DNA from: Halorhabdus amylolytica
Lineage (GTDB): Archaea; Halobacteriota; Halobacteria; Halobacteriales; Haloarculaceae
DNA length: 64,000 bases
NCBI RefSeq assembly: GCF_004944975.1
Contig: NZ_SPQG01000002.1
Location: 1-64,000, forward strand
Direction: 5' to 3'
The translations under genes were made by a program, and so were the position numbers. Positions 8,601 to 18,079 of the stretch are shown piece by piece. Positions within the stretch are counted from its first letter, which is position 1. Every line of letters begins with the position of its first letter. The notes below the pieces were generated by a model, which ran no database searches, was not told the DNA's origin, and saw only the letters and a program-made list of their open reading frames with translations.

Positions 8601-10172
8601 TTAGTTGGTCTCGTCGAAGTTTCCGAGCACTGTCTGTTTTCCATCCATCTCGTCGACTTCTTGCTGCGGGTTTTCAACTTGGATGCCAAGATTCGACACT
8701 AGAGGTACCCAGTGGGTGGATTGATATCGCTTCCACTCGCCGTTTTCAACCATCGATCTCCACAGATCAAAGGTGAGTTCCGTTTGGTACCAATGGTGTA
8801 TTCCGTCAGGGTAGACATAGAGGGGATTGATCGATGAGAGATCGAGTACTTGGGGAGCAGTCTCTTCGAACCAGTCCTCGACAGGATGTGCGTTTAGTTC
8901 GAAGTCAACTTCGTAATAGTCTCCAGACCCTCTGTTTGCTGAGATCAAGTTTTCTGCTGCTTGGCCGAATATGTCATTGAGTTCCCGGACTTTGTCGGTT
9001 CCGAGATAGTGCAGCTGTGTCTGTGGTTTGGTATCAATACCGATAGTTTCCGGGTCAGTCACTGCTAGCATGGAGCTGATGTCTTTCCGTTGGATATCGA
9101 TTTCCTCGTTGCTAACTAGTTCTCTTTGCAGTCGGAAAGCGTATTTGTGGATGCGAAGTGCCCAGATGAGATATTTGAGGTTGTGGCTGCCTTCTTCGCC
9201 AAATAGGGTTTGCTGTTCAGTTTGTTGTTCAGTCTCCTGTTCCTCGATAGCGGGGAGAACGTGTTTATGATAGTGTTCGATGAAGTCCTCGTTGAGTTCG
9301 AATCCGATTGGACGACGGTCTAGTCGTTCCGCCACTGCCAGTGTGGATCCAACGCCGGCGAACGGGTCTAAGACTATGTCGCCGGGGTCTGTAGCTAACT
9401 TGATAATTCGTTCGACGAGGGGTTCCGGAAACGGGCTTGGATGGTAGTTGAGTTTGGGTCCCCACTCTCCCTGTTTGGGGATCGGGAACCCCCATATGTT
9501 CTCAGGTAATTTTCCCTTCGGGTGGTATCTCTCTGGGTAATTCACCCACCATCGGCCGAATTCGTCTGTGTCCTGGATGCGGATGGAGTCAGCGTTGTAC
9601 TTGTAATCATTCGTCTTGGCGTACATCGAGATATGTTCGTAGATGTTCCGTAGCTGGCCTTTTTTCCTCCAGGGACGCGTCCGCTGCTTGTTCCATATAA
9701 GATGGTCTTTCAGCTGCCAAGATTCATCGAGAGGATTGACCTCTTCATTACAGATGTCGCAGTGCAGCATTCCGGTTCCTCTGTCTCGTTGAAGTCGGCC
9801 ATTACAGTCTTCGTCAGGACAGAGACGGCGCTTTTCCAGATTTTCCAGCTCATCAGCGATATCGAACGGAGGACGGACAATACGGTTGTTCCGACGAAAG
9901 GTATCTGTGACAATCCACAGTGTACTCTCGTCAGAGGCCACATCGTAGCACTGCTTGAAAATGGTACGTAGGTCTTCGAGAAAGTCCTCATACAGTTGTT
10001 CGCCTATTTGTCCTTCCTGGTCGCCGTAGTCCTGCATATCGGCGTAAGGAGGCGAAGTAATGATTGCATCTACCACTGTCTCGGTTGATTCAAACCATTT
10101 TTCGAGTTCATATTTTAGATTCCGCGCATCAGCTTGATGGATATCAAAGACGGAATCCGAAGTCTCACCCAT
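8601..10172 (-). CDS. Beta-class DNA methyltransferase (stand-alone paralogue)
   Basis: The protein is 523 residues from the Met at 10172; the frame is open to 10199. The catalytic motif IV TSPPY is at about residues 39-43, before the SAM-binding motif DPFAGVGST near 267. That order defines beta-class amino methyltransferases (N6-adenine or N4-cytosine). Between them is a zinc ribbon (CPDEDC then CDIC). The C-terminal ~220 residues are a separate domain ending WVPLVSNLGIQVENP. The same architecture, zinc ribbon and C-terminal motif recur in the fused gene at 10440, so the two are ancient duplicates. The start was chosen because FDIHQADARN aligns with FEIHQQDSMQ of the paralogue. It is likely the modification subunit that marks self DNA. 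Confidence 0.85.
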   Translation of the reverse strand: MGETSDSVFDIHQADARNLKYELEKWFESTETVVDAIITSPPYADMQDYGDQEGQIGEQLYEDFLEDLRTIFKQCYDVASDESTLWIVTDTFRRNNRIVRPPFDIADELENLEKRRLCPDEDCNGRLQRDRGTGMLHCDICNEEVNPLDESWQLKDHLIWNKQRTRPWRKKGQLRNIYEHISMYAKTNDYKYNADSIRIQDTDEFGRWWVNYPERYHPKGKLPENIWGFPIPKQGEWGPKLNYHPSPFPEPLVERIIKLATDPGDIVLDPFAGVGSTLAVAERLDRRPIGFELNEDFIEHYHKHVLPAIEEQETEQQTEQQTLFGEEGSHNLKYLIWALRIHKYAFRLQRELVSNEEIDIQRKDISSMLAVTDPETIGIDTKPQTQLHYLGTDKVRELNDIFGQAAENLISANRGSGDYYEVDFELNAHPVEDWFEETAPQVLDLSSINPLYVYPDGIHHWYQTELTFDLWRSMVENGEWKRYQSTHWVPLVSNLGIQVENPQQEVDEMDGKQTVLGNFDETN

Positions 10173-10439
10173 CGTACGTAGTAAATAACCTCCACCCATA
10201 TAACATCAAAGAACCCCTGGCCTCTATCCACAGGCCTACAGCACTGTCACTAGGGAACTAGTCCGGGAAACGTGTCAGGAACGATCAGAAAACTTAAAAC
10301 ACCTAGATCAATTGGAGTCTGTTATAATGGTTGCTTCGGACCGCCAGCCCGGATTTATCTCCGATAACGCGTTGGCGCTCAACAAGATTGCTTTTAAGCG
10401 GTTCTCAGCTAGTGAATCTTCCTCTCCTCGGAGACAACT
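10173..10439. promoter_or_regulatory. Divergent promoter region between the two methyltransferase units
   Basis: These 267 bp separate the minus-strand methyltransferase from the plus-strand GHKL-methyltransferase fusion and must carry both promoters. An AT-rich AACTTAAAAC near 10290 is a TATA candidate. No convincing gene is seen in it. Confidence 0.35.
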
Positions 10440-13373
10440 ATGAGTCGGCAGACAAGGGCGACCTGCGATTCCGAGGTAGAACTCTCCACGTTGGCCTCGG
10501 GAATGGCAAAGCAGCACGAAAGGTATCAGGATGCGCTCCAGGAACTAATCGACAACTCGGTCTCGTCCGTGGTGAAGAACGAGGCATACTTCGATGATCC
10601 GGAGACCCCGATTAAGATAGTAATCACGCTTCGACGCACCGAGAACACTGTCCGAACGACTATTGCCGATAATGGACCAGGTATCAGCAGGGAAGCTCTT
10701 CAGAATGAAATCTTCCGAACCGGGAACAAGAAAGAATCCAACGGTATCCTGAATAACGTTGGCTGGGGTCTGAAAGCCAGTCTTGCTTGGTTCGAGGAAA
10801 CTCTGTCGCAGGCTAATCCCACACCGGAGAACGAATGGTTTACACTGGTAACCCAGACCAGTGGGTCAGAGAGATACCGGGTTGATGGGCCTATCACCGG
10901 AGACCTGCCTATCTCTCATGCTGATGATGATGCCTGGATTGATGGGTTAGGTATCGGTGATCACAGTCTCGGTGAATACGAAAGTGGAACCCGTGTCCAC
11001 GTCAGCTGTAGCCGACCCAAGTTCGATAACGACGTCTGGCCATCAGCCAAATCACTGGAAATCAAAGCCCAGACACTACGAGAGCTGCTCGGAGTCAAGT
11101 TCCGTCGGCTGCTCTCCGTTCACCCTGAGAACGAAATATACATCGATTATGAAGATGAGACTAACGGGAAGAGCGGCTCTCTACCTGTTATCCCAATCTT
11201 CCCCCAGTACGTGTCGAACGACCAAGACCCGCCGACACCTTACGCGGAGGACTCGTTTGAAATAGAGGGTGATGACGGTGCAGTGTATGACGTAGAGTTC
11301 GAACGTGGGACGCTTGATTTCGACGCGATGACCAGTGAGCTGGCCGACGACTATCCTGGTCTCTTCACTACAAGTGGCCGGTTCAGAACCAGATTCAGAC
11401 CCAACCAGTCCAAGCAGGGTGTCGATATCTATGCTAATGGCCGTATCTTGATGACCTCGGTATTCACTGATCTTTTCGACCTGATCAGGAATAACGAGTA
11501 CAACTATTTCGGGGGTGAAGTCCGTATCTTCCCGAAGGAAGGGACGGACGAGGTTCCAACGGACAACAAGAAGGTTCGTGTCGATACTAACAGCACATTA
11601 TGGCAGAATCTGTGTGAAATCCTCTCCAGCGACAAGTACCAGCCTGAGGGGAAGCGGTATGACGAAGCATATGACGAGTCCGAGTCGGAGGCTGAAAATA
11701 CTTCAGTGAAAGAGGTAGACTCTACAGAGACCTCTTCCGGAGCGGCTGACATCGGTCTCACTATCGATACGCCCAGTCTTTCCGCTGCTGATGACCTTTT
11801 TGAGATTCATCAGCAGGATTCGATGCAGTTGGAAGAGACTCTTCGAGGATTTGATGATGTTCCCGATGAAGGCGGTTTTGTCGATGCAACCTTGACTTCA
11901 CCGCCGTACTTCGACCTCAAGGACTATGGGTATGAAGCGGAGGAGCAGCTGGGTCAAAGCGGTTCATACGACCAGTATCTTGAGGAGATGCGAGAGGTCT
12001 TCAAGCAGGTATACAACGTTACCAAAGATTCCGGAACTCTTTGGGTGGTGGTGAACACGTTCAAGAACAACGGTGAAATCGTCCAGCTTCCGAATGATAT
12101 TGCTTCTATTTGTCAGAACCTATCAGGGATAGAACAATGTCCTGAGTGTGGCTCTTCGCTACGACTAGACCAACTTGATCATCAGCTCACCTGCCGCGAA
12201 TGTGACTACACTCATAACCGTAAGTCGGATTCATGGTTGCTGCAGGATATCGTCATCTGGAACAAAACCCGGGCCTTACCCTACAACAGCGACGGCCAGT
12301 TCAGGAACGTCTTCGAGTACATCCTGTGCTTCAGCAAAACTGATTCCTTCGAGTTTGACGTTGACAAGACACGTATAGCAGATCCGACACAGTTCAAACA
12401 GTGGTGGGTCGAATATCCGGAAAGGTATCATCCACGAGGTAAGGTTCCGGACAATATCTGGGAGCACGTAACCCCTCCTCAGGGTTCATTTGGTGGAATT
12501 GATTCACTGGATCATCCAGCACCGTTCCCCACCGCGCTTGTGGAGCGAATTCTCCGCTTGACCACGAAACAGGACTCTATAGTACTCGACCCGTTCGCTG
12601 GTTCGGGAACGGTGCCTGCTGTGGCAGACATTATGGGACGTCGCTCTATCGGCTTCGAGCTGAGCCCACAGTATTGCGAAGCATATGATTCAGTTAAAGA
12701 GGAAATCTCAGAGAAGTACGGGGATCGGCTTCGATCTCAGACATCTGAACAACAAGAGGATCTTGCGAAGGTGATCGGAAGCCTACGGCAAATAAAGCAT
12801 ATCCGTGAACTTCTTCGAAAACACGGAAAGAAGTCAAACGGTGGTTCTCACGATGATCTGACTATCCACACTGTTTTCCACCTTTGCCGGGAGATAAACG
12901 TCCAATCAACTGATCAGGATCGATTTATCGACTCGGATATCTACTATATCGTTGACGACGATCTGAACGAGGAACTCCAATCCAATCTTCAGCAAAACCT
13001 ACGATCGATTGCAGCCAACGGGATCAGCGCCTCTTACGGCATCAATCCGACTGTAAACGTATATTCTACCAGCGAGTTCCTTGAACAGGCAATAACACAG
13101 TCTGGGATGTCGTCTATTGGTGATCTGTATGTCTACGAAGGGGGGCGGCATTACGATTACAAGGAGAAGATCAGCTTGTCTGATTGGGTCGAACGGGCTG
13201 TTGGGACGAACAAATGGAAACAGGAATTCGCCCAGAAGGAGTGGCCGCCGATCGTGAGTAACGTCGGTCTTGCTGTGGACAATCCGCGTCGTGGTGGAAG
13301 TCAAGAAGGAAGCGAAGATGATACCGCAGATCAGATAGAGATTCTCGGAATTGACGATCTAGCTCTCAGTTGA
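10440..13373 (+). CDS. GHKL ATPase-DNA methyltransferase fusion
   Basis: This 977-residue protein joins two functions that are separate genes next door. Residues ~15-420 are a Bergerat ATPase with N box DALQELIDNSV, ADNGPGIS and NNVGWGLKAS, closely matching the gene at 5708-7720. A short acidic linker (~425-455) follows. From ~457 it is a beta-class methyltransferase: motif IV TSPPYFDLKDYG near 485, zinc ribbon (CPEC then CREC) near 562-583, motif I DPFAGSGT near 717, and the shared C-terminal WPPIVSNVGLAVDNP. All key residues of both enzymes appear intact. The fusion suggests that the ATPase and methyltransferase work as one complex. It heads a run of plus-strand genes to 18079. Confidence 0.85.
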   Translation: MSRQTRATCDSEVELSTLASGMAKQHERYQDALQELIDNSVSSVVKNEAYFDDPETPIKIVITLRRTENTVRTTIADNGPGISREALQNEIFRTGNKKESNGILNNVGWGLKASLAWFEETLSQANPTPENEWFTLVTQTSGSERYRVDGPITGDLPISHADDDAWIDGLGIGDHSLGEYESGTRVHVSCSRPKFDNDVWPSAKSLEIKAQTLRELLGVKFRRLLSVHPENEIYIDYEDETNGKSGSLPVIPIFPQYVSNDQDPPTPYAEDSFEIEGDDGAVYDVEFERGTLDFDAMTSELADDYPGLFTTSGRFRTRFRPNQSKQGVDIYANGRILMTSVFTDLFDLIRNNEYNYFGGEVRIFPKEGTDEVPTDNKKVRVDTNSTLWQNLCEILSSDKYQPEGKRYDEAYDESESEAENTSVKEVDSTETSSGAADIGLTIDTPSLSAADDLFEIHQQDSMQLEETLRGFDDVPDEGGFVDATLTSPPYFDLKDYGYEAEEQLGQSGSYDQYLEEMREVFKQVYNVTKDSGTLWVVVNTFKNNGEIVQLPNDIASICQNLSGIEQCPECGSSLRLDQLDHQLTCRECDYTHNRKSDSWLLQDIVIWNKTRALPYNSDGQFRNVFEYILCFSKTDSFEFDVDKTRIADPTQFKQWWVEYPERYHPRGKVPDNIWEHVTPPQGSFGGIDSLDHPAPFPTALVERILRLTTKQDSIVLDPFAGSGTVPAVADIMGRRSIGFELSPQYCEAYDSVKEEISEKYGDRLRSQTSEQQEDLAKVIGSLRQIKHIRELLRKHGKKSNGGSHDDLTIHTVFHLCREINVQSTDQDRFIDSDIYYIVDDDLNEELQSNLQQNLRSIAANGISASYGINPTVNVYSTSEFLEQAITQSGMSSIGDLYVYEGGRHYDYKEKISLSDWVERAVGTNKWKQEFAQKEWPPIVSNVGLAVDNPRRGGSQEGSEDDTADQIEILGIDDLALS

Positions 13374-13453
13374 TCTAATATAGACTCTTCCTTCGCATGG
13401 AGATAATTTTCAGGGGCAATTTCTATTATAGGCCAGATTCAATATTGAGATAG

Positions 13454-15550
13454 ATGTCTCTGAGGGATTACCCGTGGGAGGGATACTATCCTGGGCACGT
13501 GGATATTTTGGAGGAGTTCTTTATTCCTGCGCTCAAGCACTCGACTTATTACGATCGGATAACCGGCAGCTTTTCGTCTTCTGTTTTGGAGCTGTTTTCT
13601 GAAGGACTGCCTGAATTCATCGAGAAAGGTGGGACAATTCGCCTTCTTCCTGGAGTTGTGCTTTACGAGGAAGATATTGAAGCGATTAATCAGGGTCACT
13701 CTGACGAGGTTTTGTCAAAACGGATTGAGTGGGAGAGGGTAAAGCAGGGGAGCCGTGAGGAGGTGATTGAGGCCTTGGCATGGTTAGTTGCCGAGGATAT
13801 TCTGCAAATCAAGGTTGGTGTGGTAACCGATGAATTGGGAAGGTTACAGACACAGCAAGAGGCAGAGTGGCATCAGAAGATTGCTATTTTCAGAGATGAC
13901 GAGGATAACGCGATCGGGATTACCGGATCGCCTAATGAGTCGTTCAAAGCGTTGCAGCAGAATCGAGAGAGCTTCAGCCTTTTCCGGAATTGGATGAAAT
14001 CTGAGGAAAATGAGTGGGATGAGAAAACCCGGCTGGATAAGCAGATAGATGAGTTTGAGCAGCTATGGAATGATGAGGATCCGGAGTCTGCTGTGTTCGA
14101 TTTTCCGGAGGCGCTTCGCAGGGATCTAATCGAGAAAGCCCCGGAGTCCGAGCCCGACTGGGATGAAGTTATTCTTGGCGGGAGTGACGGAGTAAGCGGC
14201 CGTGAGGATATTGAACTGCGGCCGTATCAAGAAGAGGCTATCCAGAGATTTCTTGATAACGGGAATCGACTTGTTCTTGATCACGCGACAGGCACAGGGA
14301 AAACCTGGACCTCGCTTTTGGCGATGCAGCACGCGGTTGAGGACTCCGATATTGTTGTTGTCTTTGCTCCGACGAAGGACTTGGTCAATCAGTGGGTAGA
14401 TGGTGACAATATCACGCGGTTCTTCCCGGAGAGCAGTATCGTCCGGTGTCTGGGAGATACGAATTGGCGTGAACGTTTGCAGAACTATCTCTTTACTGAG
14501 CGGTCGGATCCTCTGTTCGTGGTGTCAACAATGCATCCTAGCACGATGGAAGACGTCATCGAACGAGTGAATTCGAATAAGGAGTCGGGGATTGCAGTGA
14601 TTGCGGATGAGGTACACAACTTGGGTTCTAATCTCCGCCGAACTATCTTCCCGGATCTGGAAGCGGATCGAGCCAGAATCGCTTTGAGTGCTACGCCATT
14701 CCGTGACGATCCCGGCGATGAAGCTATTATCGAATATTTCGGGGACACTATCCACGAAATATCAATAGAAGATGCAATAGAAGAATACGAAGTGCTTAGC
14801 AAGTACGAATACCACATTCACCCGGTTGTCTTGTCGGACAGCGAACGGAAGCGGTTCCGTGATCATTCTACCGAGATTTCCCACCTGTATAATACGTACA
14901 AGTCCTATGAGGACCAGTCTCTAATTGAGGTATCAGATCGGCATCCGGATCTGAAGGTTGAGGTGATGGATCGAGCTCGGATTGTTAAGGAGTGTTCAGC
15001 TAAACTTGATGTTACGAGGTCGTTGATTGATGAAGCAGGAACACGGACCTTAGTTTACTGTAATACTGAAGAGCACACTGAACAGGTTGTCGAGGAAGTC
15101 GACGATCATACTACGAAGACCGTCTCGATATTCCTCGGTCGTCTCCCCTCCAGCGAAAAAGAGAATCTGTTAACTCATTTTGAGGGAGGGAAAATTGATG
15201 TCTTGGTTTCTATTGATTGCCTTACAGAGGGTATCGACGTACCTGAGTGTGACTCCGCTATCTTGGTAACAAGTTCTACCACGGAGCGAGAGGCCGTGCA
15301 GCGACGTGGCCGTATCTTGCGTGAAGCAGAAAGTGATGAACCGGCCCATCTCTATGACTTCGTCACTTTACCAGCTGATCTTAAGAAAATCAAAGCAGGG
15401 GAGGCTGATCTTGTCCCTGCTGAGATTTCGCTGATTAAGCGCGAACTGCAGCGTCTACGTATTATGAATGCCGATGCAGCGAATAAGATGGAGAATGATC
15501 CCCGTATTTTAAGATTAAGTCGTGCCATCACGCAGTACGATCTCGAATGA
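13454..15550 (+). CDS. Superfamily II helicase with N-terminal PLD-like domain
   Basis: This 698-residue protein has two parts. Residues 1-~190 resemble a phospholipase-D-type nuclease, with H140-x-K142 in EWHQKIAIF and GITGSPN following. Residues ~255-690 are a helicase: Walker A ATGTGKT near 278, a DEVH box (VIADEVHNLG) near 385, SATPFRDD (motif III), and CLTEGIDVPECD with QRRGRILR (motifs V and VI). This is the layout of type III-like restriction helicases, in which the motor feeds a nuclease. The last 4 bp overlap the next small gene, and the operon runs on through the SMC gene. It is likely the effector or translocase of the surrounding system; only one HxK was found, so the nuclease needs care. 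Confidence 0.85.
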   Translation: MSLRDYPWEGYYPGHVDILEEFFIPALKHSTYYDRITGSFSSSVLELFSEGLPEFIEKGGTIRLLPGVVLYEEDIEAINQGHSDEVLSKRIEWERVKQGSREEVIEALAWLVAEDILQIKVGVVTDELGRLQTQQEAEWHQKIAIFRDDEDNAIGITGSPNESFKALQQNRESFSLFRNWMKSEENEWDEKTRLDKQIDEFEQLWNDEDPESAVFDFPEALRRDLIEKAPESEPDWDEVILGGSDGVSGREDIELRPYQEEAIQRFLDNGNRLVLDHATGTGKTWTSLLAMQHAVEDSDIVVVFAPTKDLVNQWVDGDNITRFFPESSIVRCLGDTNWRERLQNYLFTERSDPLFVVSTMHPSTMEDVIERVNSNKESGIAVIADEVHNLGSNLRRTIFPDLEADRARIALSATPFRDDPGDEAIIEYFGDTIHEISIEDAIEEYEVLSKYEYHIHPVVLSDSERKRFRDHSTEISHLYNTYKSYEDQSLIEVSDRHPDLKVEVMDRARIVKECSAKLDVTRSLIDEAGTRTLVYCNTEEHTEQVVEEVDDHTTKTVSIFLGRLPSSEKENLLTHFEGGKIDVLVSIDCLTEGIDVPECDSAILVTSSTTEREAVQRRGRILREAESDEPAHLYDFVTLPADLKKIKAGEADLVPAEISLIKRELQRLRIMNADAANKMENDPRILRLSRAITQYDLE

Positions 15551-15729
15551 CAGGAATTGATCCGGACATCGAGGATATCCTAGATGAGGAAGTTAAGGAC
15601 TTCCACACAAAACAGATGTTACGGGAAATTCTCGACTGGGAGGATCAGCAACTCTACAAAACAAGACGTCGCGGAAAGAAAGACGCTCTTGAAGGGTTCT
15701 TAGATAACTACCTCGAAGATAAAAAATGA
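15547..15729 (+). CDS. 60-residue operon protein
   Basis: A short, highly charged helical protein (IEDILDEEVKDF, then a basic RRRGKK patch) without a motif I recognise. Its ATG overlaps the stop of the helicase gene (ATGA), and its stop overlaps the ATG of the SMC gene in the same way. The double coupling argues strongly that it is translated and belongs stoichiometrically with them. It is possibly a bridge between helicase and SMC protein. Confidence 0.7.
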   Translation: MTGIDPDIEDILDEEVKDFHTKQMLREILDWEDQQLYKTRRRGKKDALEGFLDNYLEDKK

Positions 15730-17672
15730 AACTACAATCTGTAGAGATAGTCAACTTCCGGCCATACCGGGATTCCCACTTGGACCTTACCGATCGCGAT
15801 GGTTCCATACACGTAGTAGAAGGTGATCAGGGAGGAGGAAAGACCAGTCTTCATACAGCGATCCAGTGGGGTCTATACGGTGGAGATGGACCCGGTACGA
15901 ATTATTCGGAGCACTGGAACGAACGTGCAAAGCAGGACCGAGAAGAGAAAATGTCGGTAGAAATTAAATTCAAAGAGGGGGAACGGAGCTATACTCTCAT
16001 CCGGGAAATTGACCGGTTCAACCATACACAAGGCCGTGCCTACGAAGAGACGACATTAATCGGAAATACCAATACCTATTCTGATGAAGAGGCTCAGAAC
16101 CAGATTGAAGAGATCCTACCTGAGCAGCTGAAGGAATTTTTCTTTTTAGACGGTGAACGGATCCAGAGGCTGATTGAGGAGGATGCCGGGCAGCAGGTGA
16201 AGCGTGAAATTGAGACCGTTCTCAAGCATCGAACAATAATCAATGCTCAAAACGATCTTGAGGATCTGTTAGAGGACCGGTTGATTCCTCGTCGAGATAA
16301 GATTGAGGAGGAAGCAAGTGAGCGCGACGAGATTGTGCAGGAGATATCGGAGTACCGCGATGATATCAAGGACCTGAAAGAGCAAAATGAGGATGATCGT
16401 GACAAGATTCAGGAAAAGAATAAGATACTGGAGGAGACACGTGAGGAGCTCGAAGAGCTAAATGAGGAGAAGATCGAGGAGATCAACGACTTGGAAGCGG
16501 AAATTCAGGTTCTTCAACAAGATAAGGTCAAGATCCTTTCTGAGTTGAACCAATCGTGGAAGGAACTTCGCTACGCTATTCTATTTGATGATGTAGCCGA
16601 TTTGAAGCAGGAGCTTAAGAGACAGATTAAGGAATACGATGAGCAGCTGTCGGAGATTGAGCGTAACCAGATTATCTATGAATTAACTGAGGAAGCCAGA
16701 GAGGGCGAGTGTCCAATCTGTGGGAATGATGATATTGAATATCTGAAGCAGCACGATCACGAGGACCACGATGAAAACTTGAAGGAGCAAATTACGGAAA
16801 GAATTGTTGAACTACGTGAGATGCGGGACAGACTTGATTCTGTTGAACCACCCGAAGATGCTCCCGGGGACAAGCAGGTCCGCCTTGAAGAAATCACGAG
16901 TAAGATCGAGGAAAAGCAGGATCGGCGTGATGAACTGTTAGATGAGTTAGGAGGTCTTCCGGAGGAAAGTGAGCGAGACACGTTGGAACAGAACATCAAG
17001 CAGCTTGAAAACGATATCAGAGATCTTCGTGAGGATATAGAGGATCGAGAAAAGAAGATTCAGAAAATACAGCAGGAGATCAAGAAGTTAGAGAATAAGC
17101 GGGAGGAGCGTTCCTCGAACAAGGATTTGGAAGAGGTTACTGACAAGATTGGGGCGGCCAAGACTGCTATTGAGAAACTGAAAACGATACGTGAGAAGCA
17201 TGTCCGAGAGAAACGGAAGAAGATCCGGGATGAGATGAATGAGGTGTTCGATCAGGTAGCGCAGTCTGAGTTTATGAACGAACGTTACAAGGGACTCGAT
17301 TTCCGGGGAACCCCGGATGAGGACGATTCTTATGTTCTCCAGCTAGTCGAAGTTGATGGCGAGACAAAAGATATGGTTAATCATCAGCCGTCGGCTGGTG
17401 AATCGCAGTTAACCGCTCTCAGCTTTATTTTCGGTCTCAATAAGTATGCGCGTTATTCTTCGACGGTCGTATTCGATACCGTTGCTGGACGGCTTGATTT
17501 GACCAACAGTGAAGCACAGGGAGAGTTCTTTGCGTCACTAGATGAGCCACTTCTGTTGCTCGTAACGGATTCGGAACTCCGTGATCTCGGTAAATCCGTT
17601 CAGCAGGAAATTGGTGCTCACTACGAAATCAAGCCTGAGGGAAAGGACTCAAAACTTAAAAAAGTGAAATGA
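15726..17672 (+). CDS. DndD-like SMC/RecF-type ATPase
   Basis: This 648-residue ABC-type ATPase has Walker A GDQGGGKTS at ~33-41 and a long coiled coil broken near residue 329 by a zinc-hook CPIC. The signature SAGESQLTAL and Walker B VVFDTVAGRLD are near the C-terminus. The FFFLDGERI segment at ~138 and the D-T (not D-E) Walker B with GRLD are typical of DndD, the ATPase of DNA phosphorothioation clusters. No dndB or dndC is visible, so a sulfur-modification role cannot be claimed. It more likely acts as a DNA-sensing or cutting ATPase with the PLD-helicase. It overlaps the genes on both sides by 4 bp. Confidence 0.8.
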   Translation: MKLQSVEIVNFRPYRDSHLDLTDRDGSIHVVEGDQGGGKTSLHTAIQWGLYGGDGPGTNYSEHWNERAKQDREEKMSVEIKFKEGERSYTLIREIDRFNHTQGRAYEETTLIGNTNTYSDEEAQNQIEEILPEQLKEFFFLDGERIQRLIEEDAGQQVKREIETVLKHRTIINAQNDLEDLLEDRLIPRRDKIEEEASERDEIVQEISEYRDDIKDLKEQNEDDRDKIQEKNKILEETREELEELNEEKIEEINDLEAEIQVLQQDKVKILSELNQSWKELRYAILFDDVADLKQELKRQIKEYDEQLSEIERNQIIYELTEEAREGECPICGNDDIEYLKQHDHEDHDENLKEQITERIVELREMRDRLDSVEPPEDAPGDKQVRLEEITSKIEEKQDRRDELLDELGGLPEESERDTLEQNIKQLENDIRDLREDIEDREKKIQKIQQEIKKLENKREERSSNKDLEEVTDKIGAAKTAIEKLKTIREKHVREKRKKIRDEMNEVFDQVAQSEFMNERYKGLDFRGTPDEDDSYVLQLVEVDGETKDMVNHQPSAGESQLTALSFIFGLNKYARYSSTVVFDTVAGRLDLTNSEAQGEFFASLDEPLLLLVTDSELRDLGKSVQQEIGAHYEIKPEGKDSKLKKVK

Positions 17673-18079
17673 TGAAATTCGACGAAATCTCCGGAGCTCA
17701 AACCGTTCACGTTACGACCGAGAAATTCGAGAAGGTAGCGACCTCGATCAATGAGACATTGAAGAACAACGACGGCAATCCGGTGGAAAACACTCAGATA
17801 GCGAATCTGGCGATTGCAGTTGGGTTCAAAGAAGAGCGGCGTGAAGAACCGGAAAGTACGAATAAGCCGATAAAAATGGAATCGCTAGATCAGGACAAGG
17901 TTCTCCGGACGATGATTGAGCGTCGACACGAGGATACCTCTCCAGAGGAATTGAAGGAGATTATGGAGCAATATCTGGAGGGGGGAATTCGAGAAATAGT
18001 CGAGGATATTGATGAACAGAACTACTTTGAATACCACCGATACCTCGATACTGACGTCGGAGCCCCCTCAGACGATTGA
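17669..18079 (+). CDS. Small DndE-like partner protein
   Basis: A 136-residue acidic protein whose ATG overlaps the stop of the DndD-like gene. The N-terminal half (VHVTTEKFEKVATSINETL, then NTQIANLAIAVGF) and the final YLEGGIREIVEDI resemble the layout of DndE. DndE is a small helical protein that binds nicked DNA and always accompanies DndD. The similarity is by pattern only. Position and size support a partner of the ATPase. It closes the operon that starts at 13454 or 10440. Confidence 0.6.
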   Translation: MMKFDEISGAQTVHVTTEKFEKVATSINETLKNNDGNPVENTQIANLAIAVGFKEERREEPESTNKPIKMESLDQDKVLRTMIERRHEDTSPEELKEIMEQYLEGGIREIVEDIDEQNYFEYHRYLDTDVGAPSDD

